A stretch of 64,000 bases of DNA from Akkermansiaceae bacterium UBA7890 (lineage in GTDB: Bacteria > Verrucomicrobiota > Verrucomicrobiia > Verrucomicrobiales > Akkermansiaceae). The stretch covers positions 1-64,000 of the forward strand of contig DLRK01000084.1 in NCBI GenBank assembly GCA_002501065.1, in the 5' to 3' direction. A program made the translations under genes and the position numbers. Shown one piece after another: positions 55,249 to 64,000 of the stretch (position 1 is its first letter; the number at the start of each line of letters is the position of its first letter). The notes beneath the pieces are model-generated. The model ran no database searches. It saw only the letters and a list, made by a program, of their open reading frames with translations, and was not told where the DNA came from.

Positions 55249-57633
55249 ATGTTAATCTCCAAAAACTGGCTTGCCGACCATCTCGACCTCACCGGTCTCA
55301 GCAACCCCGATTTCGATGACATCCTCACCTTTGCCGGCGTGGAGGTCGAAGGTCTCTCGGAACAGGGCGTCTCCACCGACTCGGTGGTAGTCGCCCGGAT
55401 CGTGCAAACCGAACAGCACCCCAATGCCGACCGCCTCAGTGTGACCCAGGTCGATGCGGGAGAAGGCGAACTGAGACAAATCGTCTGTGGCGCCAAGAAC
55501 TACAGGGTGGGTGACAAGGTGCCCTGTGCACTCCCCGGCGCGGAATTGCCGGGAGGCTTCACGATCGGTGAAACCTTGATGCGCAAGATCGAGTCCAGGG
55601 GCATGCTCTGCTCCGAGGTCGAACTGGGACTGGGCACGGATCACAGTGGACTCATGATTCTCCCCCCCGAATGGGAGATTGGGAAACCGCTCCACCACTT
55701 CGTTGAGAACGACACCATCTTCGAAATCGAGATCACTCCCAACCGCCCCGACCTCCTCAGTCATCACGGGATGGCCCGGGAAGTGGCCGCCCTCACCGGC
55801 CGCGAACTCAAGGCTGTGGAGATCCCCTCGGTCGAACTCACCCCAGCCGGTGAGGCGCTGAGCGTGGAAGGACAGGAGACCTGTCCGTTTTACACCGCCG
55901 TAAACATCAGGGACGTGACGGTGTCTGAAAGCCCGGACTGGCTGAAGACCAGGCTGGAGGCCATCGGTCTGCGCCCTATCAACAACGTGGTGGATATCAC
56001 CAACTTCGTCCTGCACGAACTGGGGCAACCACTGCACGCCTTTGATGCCTCCAGGGTCGATGGCGGTATCCGCGTGCGTTACGCCGCAGAGGGTGAAAAG
56101 TTCCCCGCCCTTGACGAGGAAACCTACCAGCTGACTGACTCCGATTGCGTGATCTCCGATCAATCCGGAACCCCCCTCGCCCTTGGAGGAGTGATGGGAG
56201 GAGAACTATCCGGGGTGACCGGATCCACCACCGACGTCATTCTGGAGTCGGCCTGGTTTGATCCGCCCAGCATTCGCCTTACCGCACGGCGTCTCAATCT
56301 GCATTCCGATTCCTCCTATCGCTTTGAACGAGGAGTCGATCCCCAGGGAGTTCTCAAGGCCTCTGCCCTCGCGGCCAGACTCATTGTCGAGTTGACCGGG
56401 GGCCGCATTGAGGGCCCCACTCTCTGCGCCGGAGAAACTCCCAGTCTCACTGGCACGGTGACTCTCGACCCAGCTCGCCTGCAGCAACTGGTGGGTGGTG
56501 CCGTCTCCATGGAGGAAGCCCATCAGGCACTCGAACGACTCGGCCTCACCGCGGTTGGAGATGACCAGTGGCAGGTTCCCAGTCATCGCCTCGACCTGCA
56601 GCGTCACATTGATCTCGCCGAGGAGGTGGTGCGGGTGGCCGGTCTCGATGCCATTCCGGCCCGTAACCTTGCCACCGCGGCCATCCCGAGTGCAGTCGAC
56701 GCCCGTTACGATCTCGAACTCGATCTGAAGAAACAGCTTGCCGCCCTCGGGTTCTACGAAGCGCAGACCATCAAACTCATCGCCGAGAATCAGCTCCGTG
56801 ACGCTCTGCCCCTTCGTCCCCTGCATGACGGGGACATCATCCGCGTCAGTCTCCCTCTCAGCGAAGACCACAGCGTGATGCGTCCCAGCCTTGCTCCCTC
56901 CCTCCTCTCCACCGCCAGCCGTAACGTCCGGCAGGGTGCCAAAGCAGTCCGCTTCTTCGAGATCGGCCGCTGTTTCCGCAATGCGGGAGGCGGGAAGGCC
57001 TCCGACCTGGAAATGGATGCGCTGGGAATCCTGCTGGGGGGCACCACCCGGCCGGACTTCTGGAACAGCACGCACAACACCGGGAGCGACGCCTTCACGC
57101 TGAAGGGAGTGATCGAAATGATTCTGCCCGGCACGCAGGTGCAACTGACACCAGCCCAGCCAGGCAACTTTCTCCAGGCTGCTCAGGTGGTGGCAAATGG
57201 CAGGACCATCGGATCCTTCGCTCAACTGTCTCCTTCCCGTGGACGCGAGCTCGACCTTGAGTTTCCTGTCTACCTTGCCGAACTGGATCTCAGTCGCGTG
57301 TGCGACCTGCGCGGTGACGGATCTCACGTGGTGGAACTGCCCCAGTTCCCCGGTTCCTCCCGCGACGCAGCCATGGAGGCACCCGCCGAACTTGCCAACG
57401 CCGAGATCGAAAAAGCTATCCGCAAGCTCAACGAGCCCCTCCTCGTTTCCTTCGGCTGCTTTGACGTTTTCCGTGATCCCACCGGCGAAAAACTCAATGC
57501 CGCCCGCAAATCGGTTGCCTACAGCTTCCACTACCGTGCCACCGATCGAACCCTGAAGAGCGAAGAAGTTGATGCCGCTCACCAGAAGGTGCTTCAGCAC
57601 CTGGAGAAAACGCTCCCGATCAGTTACCGTTAA
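55249..57633 (+). CDS. pheT: Phenylalanyl-tRNA synthetase beta subunit
   Basis: 794 aa, normal length. N-terminal tRNA-binding OB domain (VVVARIVQTEQHPNADRLSV, VCGAKNYRVGDKVPCALPGA), B3/B4 editing domain (NNVVDITNFVLHELGQPLHA), B5 (RRLNLHSDSSYRFERGVDP), the catalytic-like core, and the C-terminal FDX-ACB anticodon-binding domain (ELPQFPGSSRDAAMEAPAEL, SYRFHYRATDRTL-like end). Encoded 64 bases after pheS and co-expressed with it. Convergent with the small zinc-ribbon gene. Confidence 0.97.
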   Translation: MLISKNWLADHLDLTGLSNPDFDDILTFAGVEVEGLSEQGVSTDSVVVARIVQTEQHPNADRLSVTQVDAGEGELRQIVCGAKNYRVGDKVPCALPGAELPGGFTIGETLMRKIESRGMLCSEVELGLGTDHSGLMILPPEWEIGKPLHHFVENDTIFEIEITPNRPDLLSHHGMAREVAALTGRELKAVEIPSVELTPAGEALSVEGQETCPFYTAVNIRDVTVSESPDWLKTRLEAIGLRPINNVVDITNFVLHELGQPLHAFDASRVDGGIRVRYAAEGEKFPALDEETYQLTDSDCVISDQSGTPLALGGVMGGELSGVTGSTTDVILESAWFDPPSIRLTARRLNLHSDSSYRFERGVDPQGVLKASALAARLIVELTGGRIEGPTLCAGETPSLTGTVTLDPARLQQLVGGAVSMEEAHQALERLGLTAVGDDQWQVPSHRLDLQRHIDLAEEVVRVAGLDAIPARNLATAAIPSAVDARYDLELDLKKQLAALGFYEAQTIKLIAENQLRDALPLRPLHDGDIIRVSLPLSEDHSVMRPSLAPSLLSTASRNVRQGAKAVRFFEIGRCFRNAGGGKASDLEMDALGILLGGTTRPDFWNSTHNTGSDAFTLKGVIEMILPGTQVQLTPAQPGNFLQAAQVVANGRTIGSFAQLSPSRGRELDLEFPVYLAELDLSRVCDLRGDGSHVVELPQFPGSSRDAAMEAPAELANAEIEKAIRKLNEPLLVSFGCFDVFRDPTGEKLNAARKSVAYSFHYRATDRTLKSEEVDAAHQKVLQHLEKTLPISYR

Positions 57634-57664
57634 GGGAGTCGCGGATCCGGCATCCGGTCGGCAG

Positions 57665-57892
57665 TTACGCCAGATCCTCAGCCGTCACCGATCGTTTCTC
57701 ACGGGATCCGAGCAGGAGGGCCTGGTCTACCACGCGGGTTGGGTCGCCGTCGAAACGGTAGCTGTGGCAATTGGGGCAGACGATAGTCCCAAGTCCCACA
57801 ATCGATTCACACCCCTCGCAAACCTGGTACTCGCCGGGATTGGACGCAATCTCCTGCGCCTTGGCTAATCGTTCACTTGGGAGAAGTTCCAC
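57665..57892 (-). CDS. Small zinc-ribbon protein of unknown function
   Basis: 75 aa from a GTG at 57892. Two CxxC pairs, CEGC and CPNC, 14 residues apart (CEGCESIVGLGTIVCPNC), would bind one zinc ion. The flanks are helical (LLPSERLAKAQEIAS and a C-terminal VTAEDLA). It lies 25 bases downstream of rpsT on the same strand and is probably read through from the rpsT promoter. No Shine-Dalgarno is visible. The size and location suggest a translation- or RNA-related helper, but this is a guess. Confidence 0.72.
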   Translation of the reverse strand: MELLPSERLAKAQEIASNPGEYQVCEGCESIVGLGTIVCPNCHSYRFDGDPTRVVDQALLLGSREKRSVTAEDLA

Positions 57893-57917
57893 AGTACGAA
57901 AACAAGCTTATGGAAAC

Positions 57918-58187
57918 CTAAGAGCTTGTGGCGGACTTAACGGACTTGACCGTCTTGCTCTTGAGGTTGGCAGCCTTGTTCTTGTGGTAGATACCCTTCT
58001 TCTGAGCCTGATCCACCGCCGAGGCCAGTTGCTTCAGAGTATTCTGCGCTTCTTCCGCATTGCCGGCCTGGGCGGCCTCCAGCGTCTTCTTCCGCAGGGA
58101 TTTCACCTTGGTGCGGAGAACCTTGTTGCGATCGGTTCGGCTCTTGATTTGACGAACCCGCTTAAGGGCAGATTTTGAATTGGCCAT
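57918..58187 (-). CDS. rpsT: 30S ribosomal protein S20 (bS20)
   Basis: 89 aa from the ATG at 58187 (MANSKSALKRVRQIKSRTDR, the standard S20 start). The remainder is a three-helix bundle pattern: KVLRTKVKSLRKKTLEAAQA, LKQLASAVDQAQKKGIYHKN and a C-terminal KAANLKSKTVKSVKSA. S20 binds 16S rRNA early in assembly. It has a strong promoter at 58216-58243 and a GC hairpin at the 5' end of the message, a possible control element. Confidence 0.97.
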   Translation of the reverse strand: MANSKSALKRVRQIKSRTDRNKVLRTKVKSLRKKTLEAAQAGNAEEAQNTLKQLASAVDQAQKKGIYHKNKAANLKSKTVKSVKSATSS

Positions 58188-58215
58188 ATGAAGATATCCC
58201 CCGGAGGGGGCGACG

Positions 58216-58243
58216 AACCTAGGCAAGCCGGGCGTGCTGTCAA
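58216..58243 (-). promoter_or_regulatory. rpsT promoter
   Basis: On the minus strand TTGACA (58243-58238) and TAGGTT (58221-58216) are 16 bases apart. The start would be near 58209, leaving a leader of about 22 nt that begins with a CCCCC-TCC-GGGGG hairpin (58210-58198). Confidence 0.68.
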
Positions 58244-58289
58244 GCACACGCAGTCGAAAATCCCGGAATCTGCGGCAAAACTGGCGGGA

Positions 58290-58940
58290 TCAGATCGAGG
58301 GCCCGGCACGGAAAACCTTACGCTCCTGCCCGGATCGGACCGGTTCTCGTGCAGCGTATTCGCCCTGGGGCGGGGCTACAGGGGTGCGGAAAAGCGATCC
58401 TCTGACCACCTTCACTTCGGCCCCCACTCCGACGCGCCGATAAAGATCGATGATGTGCCGGGATTTCATGCGGATGCATCCGTAGCTGGCGGGCCTCCCT
58501 ATGCGCCACTCTTCAGGGGTTCCGTGGATGTAAATGTAACGACGATAGGCATTCCGGTTCTTGTTCTCCATTCCCTTCAGCCAGATGATGCGCGAGACGA
58601 TGGGATCCCGTCCGGGAGAATTCGGTCGCAGAATTTCTCCCGTCCGGCGGCGACTCTTGAATACAGATCCGGAGGGGGCGCCATCACCGATCTTGCGGGC
58701 GATGCGCATGGTTCCAAGAGGCGTGTACTTACTGCCAGGCTTATCTCCCAGACCGAACTTGGAGGTTGAGACTGGATAGCTCTTCACCGGCACGCCGTCC
58801 TTCACAATCATCATCTTCTGATCGCGGACACTTATCAGAACCTTGTTGCTCATGTCCACCTGGGCACAGCTACTGAGGAACAGAGCTGCAAGACCGGTGA
58901 ACAGAAGAAGGGCGGAACGGTTCAGCAGTTTGGGCATCAT
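58290..58940 (-). CDS. Lipoprotein L,D-transpeptidase (YkuD domain)
   Basis: 216 aa from the ATG at 58940 (ATG 58937 follows directly). Lipoprotein signal LFTGLAALFLSSC, lipidated Cys25. The YkuD catalytic domain has KVLISVRDQKMMIVKDGVPV, the substrate region YIYIHGTPEEWRIGRPAS, and the active-site motif YGCIRM with the nucleophilic Cys near residue 158. L,D-transpeptidases make 3-3 crosslinks in peptidoglycan or attach proteins to it. It starts 34 bases after the end of the glycosyltransferase gene on the same strand, so the pair may be one transcript. Confidence 0.9.
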   Translation of the reverse strand: MMPKLLNRSALLLFTGLAALFLSSCAQVDMSNKVLISVRDQKMMIVKDGVPVKSYPVSTSKFGLGDKPGSKYTPLGTMRIARKIGDGAPSGSVFKSRRRTGEILRPNSPGRDPIVSRIIWLKGMENKNRNAYRRYIYIHGTPEEWRIGRPASYGCIRMKSRHIIDLYRRVGVGAEVKVVRGSLFRTPVAPPQGEYAAREPVRSGQERKVFRAGPSI

Positions 58941-58974
58941 TGACGGACAACACTGGATACTTCCATTTGCGGAA

Positions 58975-60471
58975 CTACTCGGTCTGTCGGTCGCCGGAGG
59001 CCGCATTCCAAGATATCGCAAAGGACGATACGGAAGTATAGAAGAAGCCTATCGGAAAAGGAAGCAGGAAAATAAAGGAAACTAAATTTCCGCTCAGGAG
59101 GGCGTCGAGAAGAACGAAGAGGAAAAACACCCCGAAGAGAAACTCTACCACGGGGGTGACAGACCTGATGGCCTTGTAGCGGCTCTTTCTGGAGGTGGGG
59201 GCTTTTTCCGCCTTTCGCTTCTCAATTCCGTACTTGGGCGTGCGCACAAAGCCCGACTCCATGTTAAAGAGGGCTTCCATCACGGCGCGGGCGTTATTAA
59301 TGGACATCCCGATACCGAGAGCCAGAAGACAGGGCAGATAGATGATCTCCTTCCACCACCCCTTGGGGTTAAGGGCCTTCTGCGCCATGACGTAGAAGAA
59401 GATAACCGAGCCGGAGGCAAAGATGAAGATGGGGATATGGATGAGCGCCTTCACCCAGATACTCATTTCCGGCTGGTACTTGGTGTTGGGGAAGATCAGG
59501 AAACACAGCACCATGAGGAGGAGCCAGGCAAAGTTCGAGGTGAGGTGCGCCGTCGCTTCCAGCTTTACATGGAGGGGAAACTTGCTGCGCCAGATGGCAG
59601 GCAGCACTTTCTTGCAACATTGGATTGATCCCTTGGTCCAGCGATGCTGCTGGCTCTTGAACCCGTCCATGTCCACCGGCAACTCAGCCGGAGTTTCCAC
59701 CTCGTTGAGGAAGATAAAACGCCAGTTGCGCAACTGGGCACGGTAACTGAGATCCATGTCCTCGGTCAGGGTGTCATGCTCCCAACCTCCAGCATCGGCG
59801 ATGCACTTCTTGCGCCAGATCCCGCCCGTGCCGTTGAAGGTGAAAAAGCGGCCACTGCGATTGCGCGCCGTTTGTTCCAGTTCCAGGTGTCCGTCCAGAA
59901 ACATGGCCTGCACACGGGTGAGCAGGTTGTAGTTCCTGTTGAGATGTCCCCACCGGGTCTGGATCAGCCCGATCTCATCGTCAGTGAAGTAGTGAATGGT
60001 TTCCCGCAGAACATCGGGATTGGGAACGAAGTCCGCATCAAGGATGAAGACATACTCCCCTTTGGCGGTATCAAGTCCGTTCTCCAATGCCCCCGCCTTG
60101 AAGCCCGTCCGGTCATCACGGTGAATCAGCTCCGCATCGAACCCCCGCACCTGAAGCTTCTCGATCTCCATTCGCGCGATTTCGGTAGTCTCGTCAGTCG
60201 AGTCATCAAGCAGCTGGATCTGCAGCTTTTCCCTGGGATAGTCGAGCTTGGATACCGAAGTGAGCAAGCGCTCCACTACATGCATCTCATTGAATACCGG
60301 AAGCTGCACCGTGACCAACGGGAGGTCGGCGAACTTCCGCTTCACCTCGGGACGGCGCCAGGAATGCCGGAGGTAGAGGTAGACGATGCACAGCCGATGG
60401 CACCCGTAGCCGGAGAGACCGAGGAGGACGAGGACGTAGGCCACGTACCAACACCATTGGAGGGATTCCAT
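58975..60471 (-). CDS. Processive family 2 glycosyltransferase (cellulose/mannan-synthase-like)
   Basis: 498 aa. One N-terminal transmembrane helix (about 8-35), a cytosolic GT-A domain with the metal and catalytic motifs DD at 89-90, DAD at 145-147, TED at 236-238 and QQHRW at 274-278 (QxxRW), then about four helices at the C-terminus (LLLMVLCFLIF, FIFASGSVIFFYV and others). This is the layout of processive beta-glycan synthases of the CslA/BcsA type (glucan or mannan). No PilZ domain or other bcs genes are visible, so the polymer cannot be named. It probably shares a transcript with the L,D-transpeptidase. Confidence 0.9.
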   Translation of the reverse strand: MESLQWCWYVAYVLVLLGLSGYGCHRLCIVYLYLRHSWRRPEVKRKFADLPLVTVQLPVFNEMHVVERLLTSVSKLDYPREKLQIQLLDDSTDETTEIARMEIEKLQVRGFDAELIHRDDRTGFKAGALENGLDTAKGEYVFILDADFVPNPDVLRETIHYFTDDEIGLIQTRWGHLNRNYNLLTRVQAMFLDGHLELEQTARNRSGRFFTFNGTGGIWRKKCIADAGGWEHDTLTEDMDLSYRAQLRNWRFIFLNEVETPAELPVDMDGFKSQQHRWTKGSIQCCKKVLPAIWRSKFPLHVKLEATAHLTSNFAWLLLMVLCFLIFPNTKYQPEMSIWVKALIHIPIFIFASGSVIFFYVMAQKALNPKGWWKEIIYLPCLLALGIGMSINNARAVMEALFNMESGFVRTPKYGIEKRKAEKAPTSRKSRYKAIRSVTPVVEFLFGVFFLFVLLDALLSGNLVSFIFLLPFPIGFFYTSVSSFAISWNAASGDRQTE

Positions 60472-60703
60472 CTTACTTGTGAGAAGCCCGGGTTGCGATC
60501 AAGAGCGGGAAAAGGAAGCAAGGCTCTACCCGGCCTGCAGAAGAACGTAACTGAGGTATACGCCCTTTAAAGTCAAGTTTTTCCAGCTTATTCACACTGT
60601 TGGCGTTTTTATTCGCCGATCCGGGAAACTGACCACATGGAGAAAGATCATCCCCGTGGGAGTCGGGCTTGCAGGGGCGGAGCGTGGACCGTAAATCGTC
60701 CTC

Positions 60704-61558
60704 ATGAGCGACCCTTCCTCTCTTCCCTCCGTCGCTGTCTTCGGGCTGGGCATCATCGGTTCGCGGGCAGCCGATCACATTGCCGCAGCCGGGTATCCAG
60801 TGACCACTTGGAGTCGCTCCCCCCGCGAACGCACGGACTTTGAAACTGATCCGTCGACGGCAGCACGCAAGGCGGATATCGTGGCCTGCTATCTCAAGGA
60901 TGTCCCGGCTGTGCGGTCCATTCTTGGAAGCATCCGGGACTCCCTTGGGCCGGGCAAGACCTTCGTGAACCACGCCACCATCGATCATGCCACCACCGAC
61001 TACCTGGTGGCTGAGTGTGCCCGACTCGAATGCGAATTTCTGAACGCTCCCTTCACCGGCAGCAAGGTAGCGGCCGGTAACGCCGCCCTTGTCTACTATG
61101 CAGGTGGTGATCCGGAGGTAATGGAACGCCTCCGCCCCTTTCTTGAGGTGACCTCCACCCAGATAATGGAGGTAGCCTCCCCTCTCGCCGCAACCATCCT
61201 CAAACTCACCACCAACCTGATTACGGCCTCCACCGTGCAAGCCCTGGCAGAGGCCCTGACGATCAACCTCGCTCATGGCATCTCCGCCGAGACATACTTG
61301 GAATCCATCAAGCCAAACGCCTGCGCATCGGCACTCGCCACCATGAAGATCATCAGCATGGCCGAGGGCGATTTCGATCCTCACTTTTCGCTTTCCAACA
61401 TGCTCAAGGACGCGCGCTACATGCTCGACCTCGCGAAACGAGCCGGTCTTGATACTCCCGGCATCGCCAACACTGCCAACCAGATGCAGAAACGCAACGA
61501 TCTGGGCGAAGGCGAGTTCGACTTTTCGATTCTCTTCAGGCAGTTTGAGGAGGCCTGA
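60704..61558 (+). CDS. NAD(P)-dependent beta-hydroxyacid dehydrogenase family protein
   Basis: 284 aa. N-terminal Rossmann motif VAVFGLGIIGSRAADHI, then the family block NHATIDHATTDYLV and APFTGSKVAAGNAALVYYAG, and an all-helical C-terminal domain containing the likely catalytic lysine in ATILKLTTNLIT. This is the 3-hydroxyisobutyrate / tartronate-semialdehyde / glyoxylate reductase family. Substrate is not readable; a tartronate semialdehyde reductase would connect with the hydroxypyruvate isomerase gene at 42684, but they are far apart. Divergent from the glycosyltransferase gene; the 232-base gap shows no clear promoter. Confidence 0.88.
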   Translation: MSDPSSLPSVAVFGLGIIGSRAADHIAAAGYPVTTWSRSPRERTDFETDPSTAARKADIVACYLKDVPAVRSILGSIRDSLGPGKTFVNHATIDHATTDYLVAECARLECEFLNAPFTGSKVAAGNAALVYYAGGDPEVMERLRPFLEVTSTQIMEVASPLAATILKLTTNLITASTVQALAEALTINLAHGISAETYLESIKPNACASALATMKIISMAEGDFDPHFSLSNMLKDARYMLDLAKRAGLDTPGIANTANQMQKRNDLGEGEFDFSILFRQFEEA

Positions 61559-61631
61559 TCAGAGGATTCGCCCAGGGAAACCTCGATCCCTGGCTCGTCA
61601 ATCCTCCGGTTGAGTGACCAGGTCCGCCTCC

Positions 61632-63986
61632 CTAATACTGGTAGTTGACGTAGATCTGGAGGCGCGGCCCGTCGTCAGCGCCATCCTCACTCTGGAGCGG
61701 AAAGGCATAATCCAGCGCCATCGGTCCGAAGTAGGGAATGGTGGCCCGCACCCCAATACCCACGTCACTGTGGATCTGGTCGGGACTGAAATCATACGAG
61801 TCGGCGTTGACGAAACCGATATCTCCAAAGACTGCTCCGCGCACCTGGCCGAAGATGGGGAAGGTGCCCTCCACTGTCCCATAGGCCGCGGTGTTGCCTC
61901 CCAGCACTGAACCCGTTGCACTGTCGCGAGGTCCGACATCGCGAGTATCGAAACCCCGGAGGTTGCGTGCACCGCCGAGCATCTGCCGTTCGAATATCGG
62001 CACGTGTCCGCTAAGGGCATCCACCACCGTTACGGAACCATTGAGGTTCAAAATGACATCCCAGGGCAGGTTCCAGTGCTTGGAACCCGTCGCCATGAGG
62101 GTGTAGGTCTCGATATCGCCTCCGAGAATCCCGCCAGTCAGGGTAGCCCCCACCTTAACGCGGTGACCTTGGCGTGGCAGCATGTTGCTGTCCCGGCTGT
62201 CGTAAACGTAATTCACGGAGACCGCACTACGCAGGAAATCGCCGTCCTCCTCGAGAAAGTCCGAATCATGAGGCACGGCCTCCACATCAATCCCGACTTG
62301 CTCAAGACGGTATTCGGCCTGGACGTAACCTTTGCGACCCATCGGGCTCCGGACGAAGATGGCTCCACCGGCATTACTCTGGTCGTATTCGTCACTCAGG
62401 AAGAGGAGGTTGCGGTAGAAACCTTCCCCGCCCAGGGAAAGCCTGCGGCCCAGAAACCAGGGCTCAATCAGGGAAACCTTCACATCACGGCGTTCGGTCC
62501 CGAGTTGCAGTCGCATGTTGAAACGCTGTCCCCCTCCACGGAACCAGTTCTTGGGATTGCCGATATCAAAGTTAGTCTGCTCGAGGTGGAGGTAGCCGAC
62601 CACGCTGTCGATCGAACTGAAGCCTGCCCCGAAGCTGACCTGACCAGTCGTGGTCTCATCCACAATAATGTTGACGTCACGGTAGCCGGACTGCGCGCTG
62701 GGAGAATCGGAGACCTGCACCTGCTTGAAATAGCGCAGGTTCTGGAGGCGGAGCTTGGTCGTCTCCTCGTCCACGGAGTTGTAGTGGTCCCCGGGCCGCA
62801 TCGGAATCTCCCGGCGGATCACCTTGTCCTTGGTGATGACGTTCCCCTGGATGTTGACCTTTCCCACGCGGTAACGTGGGCCTTCCGTAATCCGGTAGGT
62901 GATCGCAACTACGCCCGGCGACACATCACGCATCTCAGGCATGACCACCGCATCCGCGTATCCTCGCGATCCATAGTAGCTGCGAATCATGCGCACGTCG
63001 TCACGCACCTTCTTGTTCGAGAACACCTGCCCGCCCACCATGCTGAGTGCGGGTATGAGTTCCTCCGGCTTAAAGACGGTCATCTTCCCGAAGGCCGTAC
63101 TCCTTACCGTGTATTTCGGACCCTCGTGAATGGGAATTACCAGGTCAACCCGATCGTTATTCGCGGGTTCCCGCCGGGCGCTGTCGATGCGTACCATGCG
63201 ATAGCCGTGGTTGCGGTAGAAGTCCTCCAGGTGGAGTAGATCCAGTTGCAGTTTCTCGGCATCGATACGACCACTCTTGGTGATGAAGGAGAACAGTCCC
63301 TTCTGCTTGGTCTTCAACTCCCGCTTGAGCTCTACCCGCGAAAAGGCCTTGTTGCCCTCGAAGAGAATCTTGCGCACCTCGCTCTTCACCCCTTCCTGAA
63401 TGACGAAGACGAGCTGGAATTGACCTGGACGTTCCGTTTCCCGCAGACGGTGCGAGACGAGAACGTCGGGATAGCCGTAACCCTGGTACTGCTTCTCGAT
63501 GTTTCGCCGGGCCTCAAGAATGGCACTATCGCTGATGACTCCGGCCTTGACCTTGGTTTCGCTGGCCAGTTTGCGGTCACTGAAAATGGTGTTTCCCGCG
63601 AAGCCGATCTCCACGATCTGCCCACGCGTGACCACCTCCACGATAAGGGCGAGGGAGTCATCCCCCCGGGGATCGCCCAGGAAGCTGACATCGTCCACCA
63701 GTCCGCTCTCATAAAGACTGGCCGCATCCTTATCGAGAATCTCGGGATTGTACTTCTGCCCGACCCTCACCGACATGTGATCGCGCAGTCGCGACTCATC
63801 CACCGTCTTAGGACCGCCATAGCGGAAGGTGATGGACACGATGGTCCGCTGTTCAAGATCCAATGGCTCGGCGGGGGGGGGCTCATCCTGTGCATGTACC
63901 CCCTGGGGACCAACAAGAAGTGCGAGCATCAGGAATGCCAACACGGAACGTGAAACACGATAACTCCAACCCAGAAAAACTGTCAT
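61632..63986 (-). CDS. bamA: Outer membrane protein assembly factor BamA
   Basis: 784 aa, complete; the ATG at 63986 is just inside the window. Signal peptide (VLAFLMLALLVGPQGVHAQ) then five POTRA repeats (about 45-420; e.g. IVSITFRYGGPKTVDESRLR, KILFEGNKAFSRVELKREL, KVNIQGNVITKDKVIRREI) and a C-terminal beta-barrel (about 430-784) with the conserved loop MLGGARNLRGFDTRDVGPRD, the VRGF-like lid-lock motif, and an ending in aromatic Tyr (IYVNYQY) as needed for barrel insertion. It is the central catalyst of outer-membrane protein insertion. Upstream partners, such as skp/lpx genes, would be outside the window. Confidence 0.96.
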   Translation of the reverse strand: MTVFLGWSYRVSRSVLAFLMLALLVGPQGVHAQDEPPPAEPLDLEQRTIVSITFRYGGPKTVDESRLRDHMSVRVGQKYNPEILDKDAASLYESGLVDDVSFLGDPRGDDSLALIVEVVTRGQIVEIGFAGNTIFSDRKLASETKVKAGVISDSAILEARRNIEKQYQGYGYPDVLVSHRLRETERPGQFQLVFVIQEGVKSEVRKILFEGNKAFSRVELKRELKTKQKGLFSFITKSGRIDAEKLQLDLLHLEDFYRNHGYRMVRIDSARREPANNDRVDLVIPIHEGPKYTVRSTAFGKMTVFKPEELIPALSMVGGQVFSNKKVRDDVRMIRSYYGSRGYADAVVMPEMRDVSPGVVAITYRITEGPRYRVGKVNIQGNVITKDKVIRREIPMRPGDHYNSVDEETTKLRLQNLRYFKQVQVSDSPSAQSGYRDVNIIVDETTTGQVSFGAGFSSIDSVVGYLHLEQTNFDIGNPKNWFRGGGQRFNMRLQLGTERRDVKVSLIEPWFLGRRLSLGGEGFYRNLLFLSDEYDQSNAGGAIFVRSPMGRKGYVQAEYRLEQVGIDVEAVPHDSDFLEEDGDFLRSAVSVNYVYDSRDSNMLPRQGHRVKVGATLTGGILGGDIETYTLMATGSKHWNLPWDVILNLNGSVTVVDALSGHVPIFERQMLGGARNLRGFDTRDVGPRDSATGSVLGGNTAAYGTVEGTFPIFGQVRGAVFGDIGFVNADSYDFSPDQIHSDVGIGVRATIPYFGPMALDYAFPLQSEDGADDGPRLQIYVNYQY

Positions 63987-64000
63987 GACTGTATAAGGGA

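Overview
The window looks like a chromosome segment of a Verrucomicrobiota bacterium (Verrucomicrobiae-like), GC-rich, with core genes mixed with the secreted proteins typical of this phylum. The evidence is a DUF1800/DUF1501 pair, a cytochrome-c/GSDH fusion, a CotH/lamin-tail surface protein, a PEP-CTERM protein, a PQQ-propeller/methyltransferase/malectin protein, the long form of PurF, and complete Gram-negative envelope genes (BamA, LptF-type permease). I see no IS element, prophage, CRISPR array, rRNA or tRNA.

Layout. 1-20 kb is an accessory, mostly exported-protein region: a partial deacetylase-like gene, a 1230-aa PQQ/methyltransferase protein, a secreted phosphatase, a parallel beta-helix protein, DUF1800-DUF1501, a cytochrome/sugar-dehydrogenase fusion, a CotH protein and a PEP-CTERM protein. 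It also holds decayed genes: a GspG-like pseudopilin with an in-frame stop, and two gene remnants facing each other. 19-35 kb carries a cysteine-synthase-like enzyme, an LptF/G permease, a SulP transporter, infA divergent from rplM-rpsI, xth, purM-purF, mutL, an IscA-like protein, small envelope proteins, an esterase and a frameshifted GNAT relic. 35-50 kb is nitrogen and one-carbon metabolism: gltB-gltD, a hydroxypyruvate-isomerase-like gene, and gcvT-gcvH-gcvP with a NUDIX gene. 50-64 kb has a membrane protein with a zinc ribbon, selA plus a lipoprotein gene, rpmI-rplT-pheS-pheT, rpsT, a processive GT2 with a lipoprotein L,D-transpeptidase, a hydroxyacid dehydrogenase and bamA.

How the parts work together. 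The gcv cluster yields C1 units and ammonia from glycine, GOGAT assimilates ammonia, and PurM/PurF use glutamine and C1 units in purine synthesis. The ribosomal and PheRS genes are an ordinary translation cluster. Several of the best promoters share the form TTGnnn-N16/17-TAGnnT.

The best candidate for an undescribed element is an intergenic RNA at about 44967-45180. It has a promoter of that same type, a multi-junction fold in which one 14-nt 3' strand pairs with three separate 5' segments, a possible pseudoknot and a strong intrinsic terminator. It does not resemble an RNA family I can name. A second noteworthy point is infA, whose conserved reading frame appears to begin at an ATC codon. 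Functions are inferred from motifs read by eye; no database search was possible.
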